From positions 1 to 64,000 of the forward strand of contig SUVW01000016.1 in the NCBI GenBank assembly GCA_015061815.1: a DNA stretch of 64,000 nt, written 5' to 3'. The stretch is from Lentisphaerota bacterium (GTDB taxonomy: Bacteria; Verrucomicrobiota; Lentisphaeria; Victivallales; Victivallaceae). Below, one piece after another: positions 24,022-33,610 of the stretch. The position numbers and the translations under genes were made by a program. Every line of letters begins with the position of its first letter. Within the stretch, counting starts at the first letter, position 1. A model generated the notes under the pieces. It was not told where the DNA came from and ran no database searches. It saw nothing but the letters and a program-made list of their open reading frames with translations.

Positions 24022-27000
24022 TCAGTATTCTACAAATGCCGCATCCCCTGCGGCGATTTTCAACTCTTTCACCTTGCCGTCCGGCAGAGTCACCTTGCAT
24101 ACTGCAGCACTGCTGCCGGTGTTGCAGAAAACTCCGAGCTGGCGGCTGCCGCTGCCGAAAAAGAATGACGGTATCCGGCTGCCGCTGATTTTCCACGGAA
24201 CAACTTTGTCGCGGTCAAGGAAATATTTCTCATATTTGGCAAGAAGCGTACTTGCCCGGGATATTTCAGTAAATGTCCTGCCGTCCAGCGAATGGAACAT
24301 CCAGATCATCGTACCGTTACCGGTTCCTTCACAAACCGTTTCCACCAGTTTGGCAGTCGTGATCACTTTTGGCAATTCCCGGGAAGAAAGCTGATAAGGT
24401 GTCACGATCAGACAGTTGATCCATGGAGTCTTATCCACCGCCTGACGGGTGGGATCCAATGCGCTGCCGACCGCACCGTATCCGGTCATCGCCAGATCGA
24501 TCTTGCCGTTGAGCATCGACCAGTCCACCGAATAATTGGTTCGGGCAAATGCGGAATGATAACCGGAATAAACCGAAAACATCGCGCCCTTTTCCCGGCT
24601 CAAATTGCTCAACATCTCTGCCGCATACGCGAAGTTGCGACAGGTGAATGTGACCCATTGTTCAGCGTAGTTGTCCATCAATTCCTGACGGGATGCCGGA
24701 ACTTTGTCCAACTTGAATTGCTCCGCAAAAACTTTCATACAACGCTGACAGTAACAGGTATAACGGCTCGTCCAGACACTCTCTTCATGATCCCACTGGA
24801 TGTGTTTGGCATGCTGTTTGCGTTCATACCACCGGTCAAATTTTTTGCGGACTTCCAGTTTGCCCTCTTCGCTCTTGAGAAATTCCGGGCAGAAGAAGTA
24901 ATCATCCGCTTTGCCGCTGCTGCTGACCGCTTTCCACTGGGGATTGGCTTTAAGGTAATCGTCAAACATCAACCCCCAACCGCCCATGGAAATCACCGAA
25001 AAGGAACGCCAGGGGGCATTACGTTTCACCCACATTCCGGCAAATTCCTTATCGCCGACCATCGTTTCGATCTCATTGATCCCGGCAGAGTAGAGTGCTT
25101 CATACAATTTTTCCTGAAGTGCCTTGTCATCCAGCACATTTTCTCCGGAAAGCCACAACTGGAAAAAGATCTTTTCCGGTCTGCCGGTCTGCAATGCCGG
25201 CAGATATGCCACTTTGATCTCCCGGGGCAATTCCACGATCCGTGAATCCGGAGTTTCAGCATAAAATGTGATCCTGCCACTGCCTGCGGCATGGTCTTTG
25301 GCACGGAAAAAGAGTTTGATCTGACGGAATGCTCCGTTAACTTCGCTTTTCGGAGCTTTGACCAGCGGCAGAGTCACGGCATAACTGCTGCCGGAAATTT
25401 TTTCAAATCTGACCTTGTTGAAATTATAACAGCCGCTGGCACCGATCATTTCCAACTGGTCATCCACTTTGAAAATCACCCGGTAACCATCCGGAGTATT
25501 CACTCCCGCTATCCCCGAAGGAGTCATGGAGATCATCTGGATCATTCCTGCGGGTATCGACACCTGATGAGCTTCATACGCCGGCCACAAATAAGTGCTG
25601 TTGATCACCAGCTTTTTACGGTAATAACCCGGTTTGAGTTCCGTTGCTCTGCTCCATTGGCTGTCATCAAAATCCGGAGCATACCACTTGCCGGACGCTT
25701 CCGGAGCATAGAGCCACGACGTATCCGGAGCAAAAACAGTTTTACCGGCAGTAAATTTTGCACTGTTTCCGGAAATTTTCACTGCCAGCGTATGGGTGCC
25801 GTCCGGCAGAGCGACTGCTCCGGCAGAGGCGGCTTCGCCATTGAGATAAAGGGGCATATCCGCCGGAGAAAATGTCAGTTTGCGCACATTTTTCACCGGG
25901 ATGAATTCCGCAGTACGCACCAATACTTCACTGGTACCGGTATCGGTCAGGGTATAAAAGTAAGGTTTTTCCGCTGAACCGGGCACAAAAGGCATTGCCG
26001 TACCGCTGCTGACCACCGATTCCGAACGGTTGTTTTGAGAATATTGTGCCGCACTCAACCGGGCATCCTTGCCGGCAATGACCGTTAAACCGGCGGTGGA
26101 TTTCACAAAATCCGGCAGCTTGATTTCCCGGATCTCCGGTACACGCTCCGTCAGAACAAGTGTGGCTAAATTATCTTTACTGTGATAACCGGCTTTTCCC
26201 GGATTCCACGTGGATGTCTGCCGCTTTTTACCATCATACCGTCCGGCACAAAAGCCGAACTGCATTCCGGCAGCCGGTTTGATCTGCATCGCCTCCCAGG
26301 GGATCGCCAGTTCCGCGCACCATCTGCCCTCAAGCATGGTGATCCGGATCTTGGCATCGGAATTCCACTTGACCTTGCGGCTGCCCCAGAGATCAGCTTC
26401 ATCCATCCGGGTATCCAGCAATTTGCCATTGGCATTGCAGACGAAATCGTATGCCCGTTTATTCACGCGGTCATGCAATAAAAAAACGAAGCAATCATCA
26501 TAGTAGGTTGCTTCGTTGTCGTTGTTTTCAACTCTTCTGGCAAACGACGTTATATCGTTGCTCAACCTCCGCAAGCTGTAAGATGTTCCGGAGAAAAACA
26601 AATACAGGTTTTTATCGTCCCACTGCATCCGCAAAGCGGTATCTTCCGCAGGCTTGTCCCCGGTATCCGACAGGCGGAAGTCCTGCAGCGGCACCGCATT
26701 GAGATATCCGGTACCATCGCGGTCAAGCGACGGCACCGTTGTTGTTTTGCCCACTGAAACAAATCCGTTGACAGAAATCGCCGCTTTTGCCGGGATCTTT
26801 GCCGCCGGATCCGTAGAAAAGATCCCGTTGCTGACTTTCAGCTGTTTATCTCTGGGCAGCAGAACCGGCAAAACCACCTGGATCGTACCGTTGGTTTTAG
26901 TATAATCAATGGGACCGAAGAAAATTTTGCCGTCTTTCACTTCGGCTTTGCCGAGAGTTGTACCGCAGGAATCAATACGCACGGCACAGCTGCCGGAAGC

Positions 27001-27582
27001 ATTCATGGTCAGATAGATGGGCTTGGTGGTTCTGGGCAGCGGCAATTCTGCAATAACGGCATGCGCATAGCGCACGGTCACCGAACCATCTTTATTCACC
27101 ACCCGGTTTCTGCCCGGATAATCGGCAATATTCCAGCTGACCGGCTGAACATCAACGGCACTTAATGCCGGCAGATCAAGTTTCACCAGTTCGGCACTCT
27201 CCAGAATGACCTCCCCGGCACTGTACACGCCGAGGATCGCCAGCATGCCGCTGCTTTTCTTGAAATAGAACCGCTGCCGGAACTCCTTGATCTCATCTCC
27301 GCTGTTCAGCCAGGGAGAATATTTCCAGCCGTCCGCACAATAAGCCAGCTGCAATCTCCGGTCGCTTTTGGCTTTGACGATCAATTCATAATCTCCTGGC
27401 TCCACATTGATATTGGAAATACCTCCGAAAAGTTTACCCGGTTCGGTGGTTGTGAAACGGACTTTGCCATCTTCCAGACGTTCGATTTTACTGTTTTTGG
27501 AATAAGCATGAAACTTCACCGGCACAGCATAACAGCCGAGCCATGCTCCCAACACAACGGCGTACAAACAAAACCTTTTCAT
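24022..27582 (-). CDS. Large secreted multidomain protein: CBM9-like module plus glycosidase-like barrel
   Basis: A 1186-aa protein with a signal peptide (MKRFCLYAVVLGAWLGCYA). Residues ~280-480 resemble a family 9-like carbohydrate-binding domain (LRMQWDDKNLYLFFSG, DDCFVFLLHD, VKWNSDAKI, CAELAIPWEAM, FGFCAGRYD). After a beta-rich middle part, ~830-1130 look like a TIM-barrel (INEIETMVGDKEF, HIQWDHEESVW, CYCQRCMKVFAEQF, LAMTGYGAVGS). The CYCxxC(x)xxF signature and a barrel acid after DHEE also occur in the cytoplasmic protein at 29979, suggesting related enzymes on the two sides of the membrane. The exact family is not recognised. Confidence 0.65.
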   Translation of the reverse strand: MKRFCLYAVVLGAWLGCYAVPVKFHAYSKNSKIERLEDGKVRFTTTEPGKLFGGISNINVEPGDYELIVKAKSDRRLQLAYCADGWKYSPWLNSGDEIKEFRQRFYFKKSSGMLAILGVYSAGEVILESAELVKLDLPALSAVDVQPVSWNIADYPGRNRVVNKDGSVTVRYAHAVIAELPLPRTTKPIYLTMNASGSCAVRIDSCGTTLGKAEVKDGKIFFGPIDYTKTNGTIQVVLPVLLPRDKQLKVSNGIFSTDPAAKIPAKAAISVNGFVSVGKTTTVPSLDRDGTGYLNAVPLQDFRLSDTGDKPAEDTALRMQWDDKNLYLFFSGTSYSLRRLSNDITSFARRVENNDNEATYYDDCFVFLLHDRVNKRAYDFVCNANGKLLDTRMDEADLWGSRKVKWNSDAKIRITMLEGRWCAELAIPWEAMQIKPAAGMQFGFCAGRYDGKKRQTSTWNPGKAGYHSKDNLATLVLTERVPEIREIKLPDFVKSTAGLTVIAGKDARLSAAQYSQNNRSESVVSSGTAMPFVPGSAEKPYFYTLTDTGTSEVLVRTAEFIPVKNVRKLTFSPADMPLYLNGEAASAGAVALPDGTHTLAVKISGNSAKFTAGKTVFAPDTSWLYAPEASGKWYAPDFDDSQWSRATELKPGYYRKKLVINSTYLWPAYEAHQVSIPAGMIQMISMTPSGIAGVNTPDGYRVIFKVDDQLEMIGASGCYNFNKVRFEKISGSSYAVTLPLVKAPKSEVNGAFRQIKLFFRAKDHAAGSGRITFYAETPDSRIVELPREIKVAYLPALQTGRPEKIFFQLWLSGENVLDDKALQEKLYEALYSAGINEIETMVGDKEFAGMWVKRNAPWRSFSVISMGGWGLMFDDYLKANPQWKAVSSSGKADDYFFCPEFLKSEEGKLEVRKKFDRWYERKQHAKHIQWDHEESVWTSRYTCYCQRCMKVFAEQFKLDKVPASRQELMDNYAEQWVTFTCRNFAYAAEMLSNLSREKGAMFSVYSGYHSAFARTNYSVDWSMLNGKIDLAMTGYGAVGSALDPTRQAVDKTPWINCLIVTPYQLSSRELPKVITTAKLVETVCEGTGNGTMIWMFHSLDGRTFTEISRASTLLAKYEKYFLDRDKVVPWKISGSRIPSFFFGSGSRQLGVFCNTGSSAAVCKVTLPDGKVKELKIAAGDAAFVEY

Positions 27583-27630
27583 TTTTTGCCCTCCATTAAT
27601 TTGACTTAGAATGATTTACCGTCTGACTAT

Positions 27631-27730
27631 AATATAGCACCGGAAAAACGATCTTTCCATAATCAATCTGATTAGCTTTTTAATCAATCCGATTATAATC
27701 ACTTGTTTTTTTCCAAACCAATGGTATTTT
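27631..27730. promoter_or_regulatory. Divergent promoters around a paired-palindrome operator
   Basis: Palindromes AATCAATCTGATT (27661) and AATCAATCCGATT (27682) are 21 bp apart. Leftward, an extended -10 TGCTATATT (27639-27631, minus) serves the gene at 27582; the sequence from TTGATTATGGAAA to this box is nearly the same as at 21159-21193. Rightward, TTGTTT (27703), a 16-bp spacer and TATTTT (27725) serve the gene at 27770, starting 8 bp from the operator. One operator can thus control both directions. Confidence 0.75.
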
Positions 27731-27769
27731 ATTTAATGACATAGCAAAAAATCATGGAGAGAAAAAACA

Positions 27770-28951
27770 ATGAACCGCATCAAAAAACTGCAGAACCGTT
27801 ACGAAAACGAACTTTTGAAAGACAACATCCCTTTCTGGGAAAAGTACAGCATCGACCATCAGTACGGCGGCTTTTTAAGCTGTCTGGAACAGGACGGCAC
27901 TTGCTATGATACCCGCAAATTCATGTGGATGCAGTGGCGTGAGGTCTACATGTTTGCCGCTTTGTACAACAGCATATTCCGGGAGGAACGTTTCCTTAAA
28001 TATGCAGTTGACGGTTTTGACTTCCTTATGGAACACGCGCGCAAGCCGGATGGCTCTTATCATTATATACTCAACCGGCAGGGGCTTGCCGATGCTGACG
28101 GCGAAGCCGGTGCGGAAATATTCAGTGCCAGTTTCGCCGCGATCGCCGGTGCGGAACTTTTCCGTGCCGCCGGAGAGCAGCGTTTCGCCGATGAAGCCAT
28201 TTCGGCATGTCAGATTTTCCGGAACCATACCGGCAGTGCCGATGCTCCGCCGCCGCCGGAATTCCCCGGCAGAAAACACTTCAATCAGCTGGCCTACCCG
28301 ATGATCCTGCTCAATGTCCTGCAAATCATGCAGAATTCTCCGGGAACCAATGCCGTCAGCGATCAGGATGTCCGAAACTGCATTGACCGCATCCGTTCTT
28401 TTTACAATCCGGAGTACGGTCTGATCTTTGAACGGCGTCTGGCAGACGGCACATTTGACCTCGACACACAGGACGGCAGATTCAACAATCCCGGACACGC
28501 GCTGGAGGGTTTGAGTTTCATCTTTGAATACTGCCGGACACATGATGATGCGGAATTGCTCAACTGGGCACTGAAAACGGCAGAAAATGAATTTGATTTC
28601 GGCTGGGATGAGATCGGCGGCGGCATCCGGTATTTCCGGGATATCATGGATAAGCCGGTATCAAAAAATGAGTTCATGCTCAAAGCCTGGTGGCCGCAAT
28701 GCGAATCTGCCGCCGCTATGATGCGGGCTTTTGAATTGTCCGGCAATGGAGCTTTTCTGGATAAACTTGAACAGATCGAAGCATTCGCTCTCGCCCATCT
28801 CAAAGATCCCGTTTTTCCGGAGTGGTTCGCTTATGCCGCCACCGACGGCAGACAGCACCACACTTACAAAGGCAGCCGCTGGAAAACCTTTTTCCACGTG
28901 CCGCGCTATCTGCTCAACAATGCGCTGTCCTGCCGTCAAATCCTCTCCTGA
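27770..28951 (+). CDS. N-acylglucosamine 2-epimerase (AGE) superfamily protein
   Basis: A 393-aa (alpha/alpha)6-barrel protein: ENELLKDNIPFWEKYSIDHQYGGFLSCLEQDG, FMWMQWREVYMFAALYN, GRFNNPGHALEGLSF (catalytic-type His) and FHVPRYLLN near the end. The family includes N-acyl-D-glucosamine 2-epimerase, cellobiose 2-epimerase and mannose isomerases, so the reaction is interconversion of a C2 epimer or aldose-ketose pair. RBS GGAGAG is upstream. The neighbouring GH113-like and sugar isomerase genes are consistent with manno-configured sugars, but the substrate is undetermined. Confidence 0.8.
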   Translation: MNRIKKLQNRYENELLKDNIPFWEKYSIDHQYGGFLSCLEQDGTCYDTRKFMWMQWREVYMFAALYNSIFREERFLKYAVDGFDFLMEHARKPDGSYHYILNRQGLADADGEAGAEIFSASFAAIAGAELFRAAGEQRFADEAISACQIFRNHTGSADAPPPPEFPGRKHFNQLAYPMILLNVLQIMQNSPGTNAVSDQDVRNCIDRIRSFYNPEYGLIFERRLADGTFDLDTQDGRFNNPGHALEGLSFIFEYCRTHDDAELLNWALKTAENEFDFGWDEIGGGIRYFRDIMDKPVSKNEFMLKAWWPQCESAAAMMRAFELSGNGAFLDKLEQIEAFALAHLKDPVFPEWFAYAATDGRQHHTYKGSRWKTFFHVPRYLLNNALSCRQILS

Positions 28952-28965
28952 TGCCGCCGCAAGGA

Positions 28966-29805
28966 TCATCCGGACATCTCACCCGGCACCGGTGACTTGC
29001 GGTTGCCGTTGCGGTAACGCAGCGGCGGCAGTGCTGTCTTTTTCCGGAAAAATGCGGAAAATGCATAGATGGAGCGGAAGCCGCATTTTTCGGCGATTTC
29101 CGCGATCGTCAGCGAAGAGTTTACCAGCAGGTGTCTTGCCATATTCAACCGCTGCAGCGTAATGTAGCTGCTGATATTCATCCCGACCTCTTTGCGGAAA
29201 ACCATCCGCAAATGGCTTTCGGAAATATTCAGTTTCCGGGCGATCCGGACATTATTCATCGGCTCATCCAGATAGCGGTTGATCAATGACATCGCTTTGG
29301 CAGCCACCGGAGAAATTTTTGCCCTGTCCACCGGCAAAGAGGTGTTCTCCAGCGAACGGATGAATCTGACCAGTTCAAATGAACAGGATTCGATCCGGTC
29401 TGCTTCGTAATTTTGCATAATATTCATCAGGATATTCTGTGAACTGCTGCTGAATTTACCCAGATAGTTATTCGGTATGTAACTTGGTCTGCCGGAAAGT
29501 TCAAAGGTAATGAAAAGCCGGGCAAAACTTTTGGAATCAGGCAGCAGAAAACGGATCTGCCCGGGCGGTATGATCAACACATCTCCGGACTGGATCTTTA
29601 CCGGATACTCATCCAGCAGATAGGTCATCGGTCCAAGCGGGATCACCAGCGTCCACCGCAAATGGGTATTGGGGGATGTCGCCGGGAAATCATGGAAAAA
29701 CAACAGGATATTATCAGGTAATTCAAAATCTTTGGGCAGACGTTTGCCATTGAATAAATCCACCGGCTCATGCAGACGGACGATCTTTTCAAAAAATTCT
29801 TTCAT
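28966..29805 (-). CDS. AraC-family transcriptional regulator
   Basis: A 279-aa regulator. The N-terminal domain is cupin-like (VKIQSGDVLIIPPGQIRFLLP); the C-terminal part has two helix-turn-helix units (NNVRIARKLNISESHLRMVFRKEVG and TIAEIAEKCGFRSIYAFSAFFRKKTALPPLRYR). ATG at 29805 has GGAG ~11 bp upstream; the 10-residue longer frame is less likely. Its promoter (TTGTTT-N16-TATTTT, minus, 29853 to 29826) starts 8 bp from a paired-palindrome operator at 29862, like the promoter at 27703. It is therefore the best candidate to bind these operators, control the genes from 21.2 to 34.4 kb and regulate itself. Confidence 0.88.
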   Translation of the reverse strand: MKEFFEKIVRLHEPVDLFNGKRLPKDFELPDNILLFFHDFPATSPNTHLRWTLVIPLGPMTYLLDEYPVKIQSGDVLIIPPGQIRFLLPDSKSFARLFITFELSGRPSYIPNNYLGKFSSSSQNILMNIMQNYEADRIESCSFELVRFIRSLENTSLPVDRAKISPVAAKAMSLINRYLDEPMNNVRIARKLNISESHLRMVFRKEVGMNISSYITLQRLNMARHLLVNSSLTIAEIAEKCGFRSIYAFSAFFRKKTALPPLRYRNGNRKSPVPGEMSG

Positions 29806-29825
29806 TTTTCGCTTCTCCGTTAAAT

Positions 29826-29925
29826 AAAATATCACTATTTACGAAAAAAACAAGTGTTTTTAATCGATTTGATTAAAAATATCATCATTTTGATTATTGC
29901 GAAATAATTTTTCATGTACTACATT
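29826..29925. promoter_or_regulatory. Divergent promoters around a third paired-palindrome operator
   Basis: Imperfect palindromes AATCGATTTGATT (29862) and CATCATTTTGATT (29883) again start 21 bp apart. Leftward TTGTTT-N16-TATTTT (minus, 29853-29826) serves the araC gene. Rightward a -10-like TACATT at 29920 lies 24 bp past the operator, the same distance as the leftward promoter at 27636, and serves the operon from 29979. The palindromes are less perfect than at the other two sites. Confidence 0.7.
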
Positions 29926-29978
29926 AATAGTGTAGAAAAACAACAATATTGCAGATTAAGCACAAGGAGATAAAAATA

Positions 29979-31022
29979 ATGGCAATTACGCAGACAGCAA
30001 TCAGTTACTATGGATTAAATTACGTGGAACATGCCGAAGCCGACTTCAAAGAGATGATCGCGCACGGATGTACCACTGTGATACTGGCAGTCACCGAATT
30101 TGATTTCGATTTCTGGCGTCCGAATATCCCCAAAATCGTGGATAAAGCCCACGAACTGGGTTTGAAAGTTCTGATCGACCCCTGGGGAAACGGTAAATAT
30201 TTCGGCGGCGAACAGGTCAGTAAATTTCTGCAGGACAACACCGAAAACCGTCAGGTTTCCGCTCTTACCGGCGAAAAACTTCCCTACGCCTGTTTCAATA
30301 CCAACAGCTACCGCGATTACTTCAAAAACTTCTGTGTCACATTGGCAAAAGAGTGTGCCGCAGACGGTTTTTTCTGGGATGAGCCGCACTACGCATTCCC
30401 CAAAGGCATCGCTTCGATCACCGGCGGTGTTGCGGATGATTGGACCTGCTACTGCCCGGTCTGCCGTAAACGTTTCGAAGATTATTACGGCTATCCCATG
30501 CCGAAATACATGACCAATGATGTGAAACTTTTCCGCTGGCGCGAAGCTCTGGTGGTGCTTTCCGATACTTCCAAAGCTCTTAAAGAACTCAATCCGGCTC
30601 TGGAGATCACCTGCTGTGTCCACGCCACACAGAACGGCTACTATGTTTCCGAATACCGGGGTTACGACAACTGGGATATGGTGGCAAGCTGCCCGTACTT
30701 TGACGTCTTTTCCACCACGATCGTCAACTGGGCACTGCCGGAAGACTTCTTCCGGGATATCACCGAACGCACCGTTGCCATTGCCCGCAAATACGGCAAA
30801 AAAGCCGAACGCTGGTTCATGGGCTATTACAAGCAGCCCAAAGATTGGGAGCAGGTCGCCAAATGGGTGGATATCGCTGAAGCTGCCGGGGTCGACCGCA
30901 TCGCCGCCTGGACTTACCGGGGCGGTCACGGAACGGTCGTAGGAGCCCCGGATGCGCTCAAACTCTGGGATACCATCGGTGAAAACTATCGCCGGATTTT
31001 AAAAAAGGAGAGTGACAAATGA
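29979..31022 (+). CDS. Cytoplasmic TIM-barrel glycosidase-like protein
   Basis: A 347-aa protein without signal peptide. The barrel pattern is seen in MIAHGCTTVILAVTEFDFDFW, AHELGLKVLIDPWGNGKYFGG, CAADGFFWDEPHY (acidic pair after a strand, a likely catalytic site), CYCPVCRKRFEDYYG and GVDRIAAWTYRGG. The cysteine signature resembles that of the secreted protein at 24022. The start at 29979 has AAGGAGA 8 bp upstream; the longer frame from 29949 has none. It overlaps the SIS gene by 4 bp. I do not recognise its family with certainty. Confidence 0.6.
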   Translation: MAITQTAISYYGLNYVEHAEADFKEMIAHGCTTVILAVTEFDFDFWRPNIPKIVDKAHELGLKVLIDPWGNGKYFGGEQVSKFLQDNTENRQVSALTGEKLPYACFNTNSYRDYFKNFCVTLAKECAADGFFWDEPHYAFPKGIASITGGVADDWTCYCPVCRKRFEDYYGYPMPKYMTNDVKLFRWREALVVLSDTSKALKELNPALEITCCVHATQNGYYVSEYRGYDNWDMVASCPYFDVFSTTIVNWALPEDFFRDITERTVAIARKYGKKAERWFMGYYKQPKDWEQVAKWVDIAEAAGVDRIAAWTYRGGHGTVVGAPDALKLWDTIGENYRRILKKESDK

Positions 31023-31777
31023 ACAAGTTGAATGATTTCGGTTATGTCGATAAAGCCATTGCCAACATCCGGCAGGTCGTGGACAAACAGGGCGAAAATA
31101 TCTGTAAAGCCGCAGAACTCATGGCCGATGCCATCGCCAATGACAAACTTATCAATGTTTATGCTGGCGGCGGTCACACCACTTTGGCAATGGGCGAGAT
31201 GTTCTTCCGCGCCGGTGGACTTGCCAACATCAACCCGCTGATGGAAACGGCTCTTTCGGTATTCAATCAGGCACTCAAATATCTGGAATTGGAGCGTACC
31301 GTCAACTTCGGGGCATCCATCATCAAATATTATGATATCAAAGAGGGCGATCTGGTGCTGTTCTTTCACAATATCGGCATCAACCCCGCCACGATCGATG
31401 CCGCTGAAGAGGTCAAAAAACGCGGCGGTAAAATCATCGCCGTCGCCAGCAGTTACTGGCAGAACGAAATGCCTGCCGACCACTTCATCCGGCATCCCAA
31501 CGGCAAAAATCTCTTTGACTACGCTGATGTCTGCATCGACGATTACAATCCGGTCGGTGATGCGGTCGTGGAGATCCCCGGGATGTCCACTCCGATCGCG
31601 CCGGTTTCCAATGTGGTGGACTTCACCATCGCCCATCTGCTGGAAATCGAATGCTGCCGCATCTGTGTGGAACGGGGCATCACTCCTCCGGTATGGAACA
31701 GCGCCAACGCTCCCGGCGGGGATGAGAAAAATGCCGTTTACCTCAAAAAATATAAACCTTTGGTAAAGAGTTTGTGA
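31019..31777 (+). CDS. SIS-domain sugar isomerase-like protein
   Basis: A 252-aa single SIS domain protein of the UPF0309 type: LINVYAGGGHTTLAMGEMFFRAGG (phosphosugar-binding loop), IKEGDLVLFFHNIGINPATIDAAEEVKKRGGKIIAVASS and IAPVSNVVDFTIAHLLEIECC. SIS proteins bind phosphorylated sugars and isomerise, deaminate or cleave them. Start overlaps the previous gene (ATGA). In context it probably handles a phosphosugar from the hydrolases upstream. Confidence 0.8.
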   Translation: MNKLNDFGYVDKAIANIRQVVDKQGENICKAAELMADAIANDKLINVYAGGGHTTLAMGEMFFRAGGLANINPLMETALSVFNQALKYLELERTVNFGASIIKYYDIKEGDLVLFFHNIGINPATIDAAEEVKKRGGKIIAVASSYWQNEMPADHFIRHPNGKNLFDYADVCIDDYNPVGDAVVEIPGMSTPIAPVSNVVDFTIAHLLEIECCRICVERGITPPVWNSANAPGGDEKNAVYLKKYKPLVKSL

Positions 31778-31779
31778 TC

Positions 31780-32493
31780 ATGTGTAAAAAAATGAATGAA
31801 GCATTGGAATTTCTCCGGGACAAGTATGGTTTCCCGGCAGGAGAAATCGTGGCAAACGGCAAACAGTATATGCTGCGTTTCGCTGACGGCAGCTGCTGCC
31901 CGCTTCTGCCCTGGCGCGTGGAACGCCGTTTCGTGGAACTGAAAAAAATCATTGACGGTCAAACTCTGGAAAATGTCTCCACGTTCCGTTTCGCCCACTT
32001 TTCCGCAGAAAAAACGCTGCCGGAATTGCTTGCCGCCGAACTTGACCTGATGAGTTTTCTGGGGGACAGTCCCATAACATCGGTATTTTCCGTCTGTTCC
32101 GGAGAGGTCAGCAGTAATTCACTGGTGCGCCTTGCCAACGGCATGAGCGGTTCAGTGGAGTGCGGATGCAAACTGCCGGCGGGCAAAAGCGATATCGACC
32201 GCCATGAGATCATCGCCGCCAGAGGAGTGGCTTCCGACCGGGTGGCTGACACCCAGGTGCCGCAGGAGTCCATATACATGTGGAACGAAGCGGGAGAAAC
32301 CTGTTTCACCGATGTGGATACCGAATTATTCGGTCTGCCCAATAACGAAATCTGGGTGGTGCGCGCCGCTTATGCAGTGTTGTCAGACAATTCTCTGGTC
32401 GAAAAATGGATCGCTGCTGAAAAAGCCATGTACGCTGCGGTAAATGCCGCCCTGGATTCCAATAAAACCAGCCAGCCGGTGATCCTGGGATAA
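31780..32493 (+). CDS. Conserved protein of unknown function, upstream of a Gfo/Idh/MocA gene
   Basis: A 237-aa protein starting MCKKMNEALEFL; ATG at 31780 is chosen, with GTG 31774 overlapping the previous stop as an alternative. The middle part (VCSGEVSSNSLVRLANGMSGSVECGCKL) resembles the substrate-domain beta-sheet of Gfo/Idh/MocA oxidoreductases but there is no Rossmann nucleotide-binding motif. It may be a partner or sensor subunit for the oxidoreductase that follows 12 bp later. No function is assigned. Confidence 0.6.
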   Translation: MCKKMNEALEFLRDKYGFPAGEIVANGKQYMLRFADGSCCPLLPWRVERRFVELKKIIDGQTLENVSTFRFAHFSAEKTLPELLAAELDLMSFLGDSPITSVFSVCSGEVSSNSLVRLANGMSGSVECGCKLPAGKSDIDRHEIIAARGVASDRVADTQVPQESIYMWNEAGETCFTDVDTELFGLPNNEIWVVRAAYAVLSDNSLVEKWIAAEKAMYAAVNAALDSNKTSQPVILG

Positions 32494-32505
32494 GGAGGAG
32501 GAACA

Positions 32506-33588
32506 ATGAAACCGCTGAAAATCGCTATGATGGGTATGACTCACGGACATACCAGAAAATATTACCAGACCTTGCGGGAGAATCAAAAACTGGATTGGGT
32601 GGCTTCCTGCGCCGAAGATCAGGCGGCAAAAGATGTCTACGAACTTTATAAAAATGGAGTTCCCTGCTATCTCGACCCGCAGGAAATGCTCGCCAAACAT
32701 CCGGATATCGAAGCGATCGTTATCGCATCCGCCAATGACCGCCACTATGAACAGATGAAGTTCTGTGCGGAACGCGGCATCCATATCCTCTCTATGAAAA
32801 TCCCGACCTTTGATATGGATGAGTATGACCGGATGATCGAAATGGTCGATAAAGCCGGGATCGTCTGCCAGATCGAATTGGAAATGCACTACAACCCGGT
32901 CGTCAAACGCCTGCAGCAGATCATCAAATCCGGAGAACTCGGCAAATTGCTCTCTATTCAGGCGACCAATATCACCCTTTCTCCGGTATGGGCATTCCCC
33001 TGGCAGGGAGTTCCGGAAGCAAGTTACGGCAAAAGAGTTCCGCTGGCAAACGGAGATCACCGTTTCCGGGGCGGGGCATTGTGCGACCACCCGCACATCT
33101 TTGATATGGTCAGATGGCTCACCGGGGCGGATTTCGATTACGTTTTTGCCCAGGCAGCTCCCAATCTCCGCAAGGAACTGGAGGTCGAAGATATGCTGAT
33201 GGCGGCCGGTAAACTTACCGACGGAACGGCGTTCCTCTTTGACCCCTCCTGGTCAAGATTGGAAGAACGCCTCAAAGTCCCCGGCCCCGGATGGGAGATT
33301 TTCCCGAAACGCATGGAAGTCAACTTTACCATCACCGGTGAAAAAGGCATGATCCAGTGTGACTGCTTCGGTCCGAATGTCTATCACAACGGTGCTCCCA
33401 ATGACCGTCTGACCGTACAGTACACCTATTTCGATGAGTGGATCGGACTGATCGACGAATTCGTTGATTGTGTCCGCAACGGCAAACAGCCGAAAATCAA
33501 TCTCAAATGGCACAGGCATACCATCGAGTGTATGAATGCATGTTATGAAAGCATCAGTTGCGGCAAAACCGCTATCGTAAAAAAGTAA
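32506..33588 (+). CDS. Gfo/Idh/MocA-family oxidoreductase
   Basis: A 360-aa NAD(P)-dependent dehydrogenase-like protein. The N-terminal Rossmann fold ([16 protein letters not shown] in place of the usual GxGxxG) is followed by [33 protein letters not shown]; the family's EKP motif is changed to MKIP, keeping Lys and Pro. [19 protein letters not shown] holds the usual C-terminal Asp/His pair. It oxidises or epimerises a sugar or inositol-like substrate. RBS AAGGAGGAGG precedes the start; 22 bp separate it from the pseudopilin. Confidence 0.82.
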   Translation: MKPLKIAMMGMTHGHTRKYYQTLRENQKLDWVASCAEDQAAKDVYELYKNGVPCYLDPQEMLAKHPDIEAIVIASANDRHYEQMKFCAERGIHILSMKIPTFDMDEYDRMIEMVDKAGIVCQIELEMHYNPVVKRLQQIIKSGELGKLLSIQATNITLSPVWAFPWQGVPEASYGKRVPLANGDHRFRGGALCDHPHIFDMVRWLTGADFDYVFAQAAPNLRKELEVEDMLMAAGKLTDGTAFLFDPSWSRLEERLKVPGPGWEIFPKRMEVNFTITGEKGMIQCDCFGPNVYHNGAPNDRLTVQYTYFDEWIGLIDEFVDCVRNGKQPKINLKWHRHTIECMNACYESISCGKTAIVKK

Positions 33589-33610
33589 TAAACAACTTTG
33601 GAGAAATGCT

